Of a stretch of DNA of 64,000 bases, positions 62,589 to 64,000 are shown piece after piece; the first letter of the stretch is position 1, and each line of letters begins with the position of its first letter. Source of the DNA: Flavobacterium sp. ASV13 (lineage in GTDB: Bacteria > Bacteroidota > Bacteroidia > Flavobacteriales > Flavobacteriaceae). The notes under the pieces are model-generated. The model worked only from the letters and a program-made list of their open reading frames with translations. It did no database searches and had not been told where the DNA came from. The stretch covers positions 682,001-746,000 of the forward strand of contig NZ_JQJY01000001.1 of assembly GCF_000745775.1 (NCBI RefSeq), given 5' to 3'. Both the position numbers and the translations under genes were made by a program.

Positions 62589-64000
62589 CTATTTTTTCAA
62601 AACTAAATTTGCAGATCGTAATCCTTTCGAGGAAGCAGATAAAACAACTTCTTTGGCATTATCCTCTTTTTGAATGATAATTTGAGCGTAGCCGTTAAAA
62701 AGTTTTCTTTTCCAAGGTTCAGCTGGCATTACAACCTGAATAATTCCGGGATCAGTATTCATGACATCCCAGTCTTTTACTTTTTGCAATGGCGTTGCGA
62801 CAATATGAATTATGTTTTTTCCTTCTTTTAAAATAACCGAATCCAAAATATACTTTTGCAAATCTTCAGGACTTGGATTTACTTTATTTCCGTTAATAAA
62901 AACAACAGTTTCAACTCCAATTTTCTTGTAAAAAAAACTTACAATATTTGATTTCGAAATAGCATTCAAATCAAATTCTCCTTTATAAATATAAGAAGGC
63001 GCCTGATTTTTATAATCACGGTCTTTAAAAGCTGTTTTCCAATCGTTTTCAGGATAGTTTTGGAATTCCTGAGGCAAATTAGCCGTTGTTCCTTTTTGTT
63101 CTTTAAAATTGGTTATTGCAATTAATGAAACGTTATCAATAAACTGATCTTTTTCCAGTGAAGTCGGATCGCCGTTTCCAACTCCTAAAATCTTTCCATT
63201 TTTTATAGAGAATGTGATTTCGTCATTTGCTGTTGGAACATGTAAACCATTTTTGTCCGTAACTTCAACCGTAATGACCGAAACATTTCCCTTCAAAACA
63301 TTTTCTTTATCTATAGAAAGTTTAATATTTTCAGGTTTTTCAGTCGTTTTCTGGATTTCAGTTAAGACTTTTTTTCCATTTTTATAACCAACAGCTTCCA
63401 GAATTCCGGGAGTATAATTGACTTTCCATTCCAAATGGCTGTTGATTTCCATTTTCTTTTTTCCTAAACTTTTTTTGTTTAGAAAAAGTTCGACTTCATC
63501 ACAATTCGACTGTACCCAAACATCGATTTCTTTGCCTTCCATCCCAGCCCAATTCCAATGTGGCATGATGTGCAAAACGGGTTTGTTTCCCCACCACGAT
63601 TTCAAATAAAAAACATTGTCTTTTGGAAAACCGCAAACATCCATCATTCCGAAATAAGAAGTCACCGATGGCCATCCGTAAGGTGTTGGCTCTCCGCGGT
63701 AATCAAATCCTGTCCAAATAAACATTCCTGCCAAATAGGTTCTTTCAGCATAAAATTTCCAACCTTCTTCAATACTATAAAAAGTTGGTCTTGGTTTTTG
63801 ATCGTAAGCACTTTTATAGTGTTTGGCATCGTCTGTAAAATAAATTCCACGTGTTGCAAAAGTTGAACCTTCTTCTGTCCCCATTCCGGGTTGTTGTTTG
63901 AATTCATTTCGATGCGCATCAATATCGCCGTTTCCAAGATAATTATAACCCATAATCTCTACTACAGATGAAATTCCGCTTTTAAATCCGCTGCTGATTC
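62589..64000 (-). CDS. Glycoside hydrolase family 2 enzyme, C-terminal part (5' end outside window)
   Basis: The frame is open to the window edge, so at least 470 residues of a longer protein are present and the start is missing. The first part is the end of the GH2 TIM barrel: GYNYLGNGDIDAHR, GTEEGSTFATRGIYF with a likely catalytic-region Glu, and AGMFIWTGFDYRGEPTPYGWP. Then comes a DUF4982-like beta domain (HWNWAGMEGKEIDVWVQSNCDEVELFLN, in part) and two further sandwich domains to ANLVLKK. This is the layout of Bacteroidota exo-acting beta-galactosidase-like enzymes. Glycan specificity is unknown. Confidence 0.9.
   Translation of the reverse strand, partial: ISSGFKSGISSVVEIMGYNYLGNGDIDAHRNEFKQQPGMGTEEGSTFATRGIYFTDDAKHYKSAYDQKPRPTFYSIEEGWKFYAERTYLAGMFIWTGFDYRGEPTPYGWPSVTSYFGMMDVCGFPKDNVFYLKSWWGNKPVLHIMPHWNWAGMEGKEIDVWVQSNCDEVELFLNKKSLGKKKMEINSHLEWKVNYTPGILEAVGYKNGKKVLTEIQKTTEKPENIKLSIDKENVLKGNVSVITVEVTDKNGLHVPTANDEITFSIKNGKILGVGNGDPTSLEKDQFIDNVSLIAITNFKEQKGTTANLPQEFQNYPENDWKTAFKDRDYKNQAPSYIYKGEFDLNAISKSNIVSFFYKKIGVETVVFINGNKVNPSPEDLQKYILDSVILKEGKNIIHIVATPLQKVKDWDVMNTDPGIIQVVMPAEPWKRKLFNGYAQIIIQKEDNAKEVVLSASSKGLRSANLVLKK

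Overview
The window comes from the main chromosome of a low-GC Bacteroidota, most likely a Flavobacterium. The grounds are the SusC/SusD pair with an ECF sigma and FecR-type regulator, Bacteroidota-type succinate dehydrogenase subunits, putative TAnnTTTG promoter boxes, a DUF6660 metal-locus protein, and many families of intergenic hairpin repeats. I found no rRNA, tRNA, CRISPR array, transposase or phage gene.

Layout. 1-5 kb: tail of a possible exported protein, an sdhA-sdhB pair without an anchor subunit, a divergent dapB-like reductase and a DUF1810 gene. 4.9-11.4 kb: a probable metal-acquisition operon that starts with a promoter overlapping a 13-bp palindrome, then a small His-rich exported protein, an ABC ATPase, a TonB-dependent receptor and two ABC-2 permeases. 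11.6-22.7 kb: an ECF sigma / FecR / SusC (with STN domain) / SusD / surface lipoprotein unit, followed by a di-haem peroxidase and a sulfatase. 22.9-24.9 kb: a VOC protein and a DUF6624 protein. 24.9-33.5 kb (minus strand): a heavy-metal export cluster (DUF6660, CzcA-type RND pump, TolC-type channel, CzcB-type adaptor, ZntA-type P-ATPase). 33.8-35.7 kb: two outer-membrane barrel proteins. 36.0-42.6 kb (minus): a signalling operon of two hybrid histidine kinases, a receiver protein, CheR and CheB. 42.9-46 kb: an SDR, a SemiSWEET and small genes. 46.1-49.8 kb: a multi-PAS kinase with a convergent receiver protein. 50-58.2 kb: a cluster that looks like stress and DNA-protection genes (GSP26-like, DUF72, Nei/Fpg-like, DUF892, an acidic protein, DUF5661, DUF1328, topoisomerase IB, DUF7218, DUF4142). 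58.4-62.4 kb: aldo/keto reductase, zinc alcohol dehydrogenase, cupin and an AraC regulator. 62.6-64.0 kb: the 3' part of a GH2 glycosidase, cut by the window edge.

The two most unusual signals are these. First, a family of GC-richer hairpin repeats with termini AACCGCAAAG / CTTTGCGGTT has moved into coding sequence: it supplies most of the signal peptide of the CzcB lipoprotein, the n-region of the TolC signal peptide, the C-terminal tail and stop of CzcA, and stop codons of at least two other genes. Second, both metal loci begin with a small exported His/Cys-rich protein ending in a similar GS...PP tail, and one of them has an operator-like dyad on its promoter, which suggests a shared but poorly described metal-handling design.
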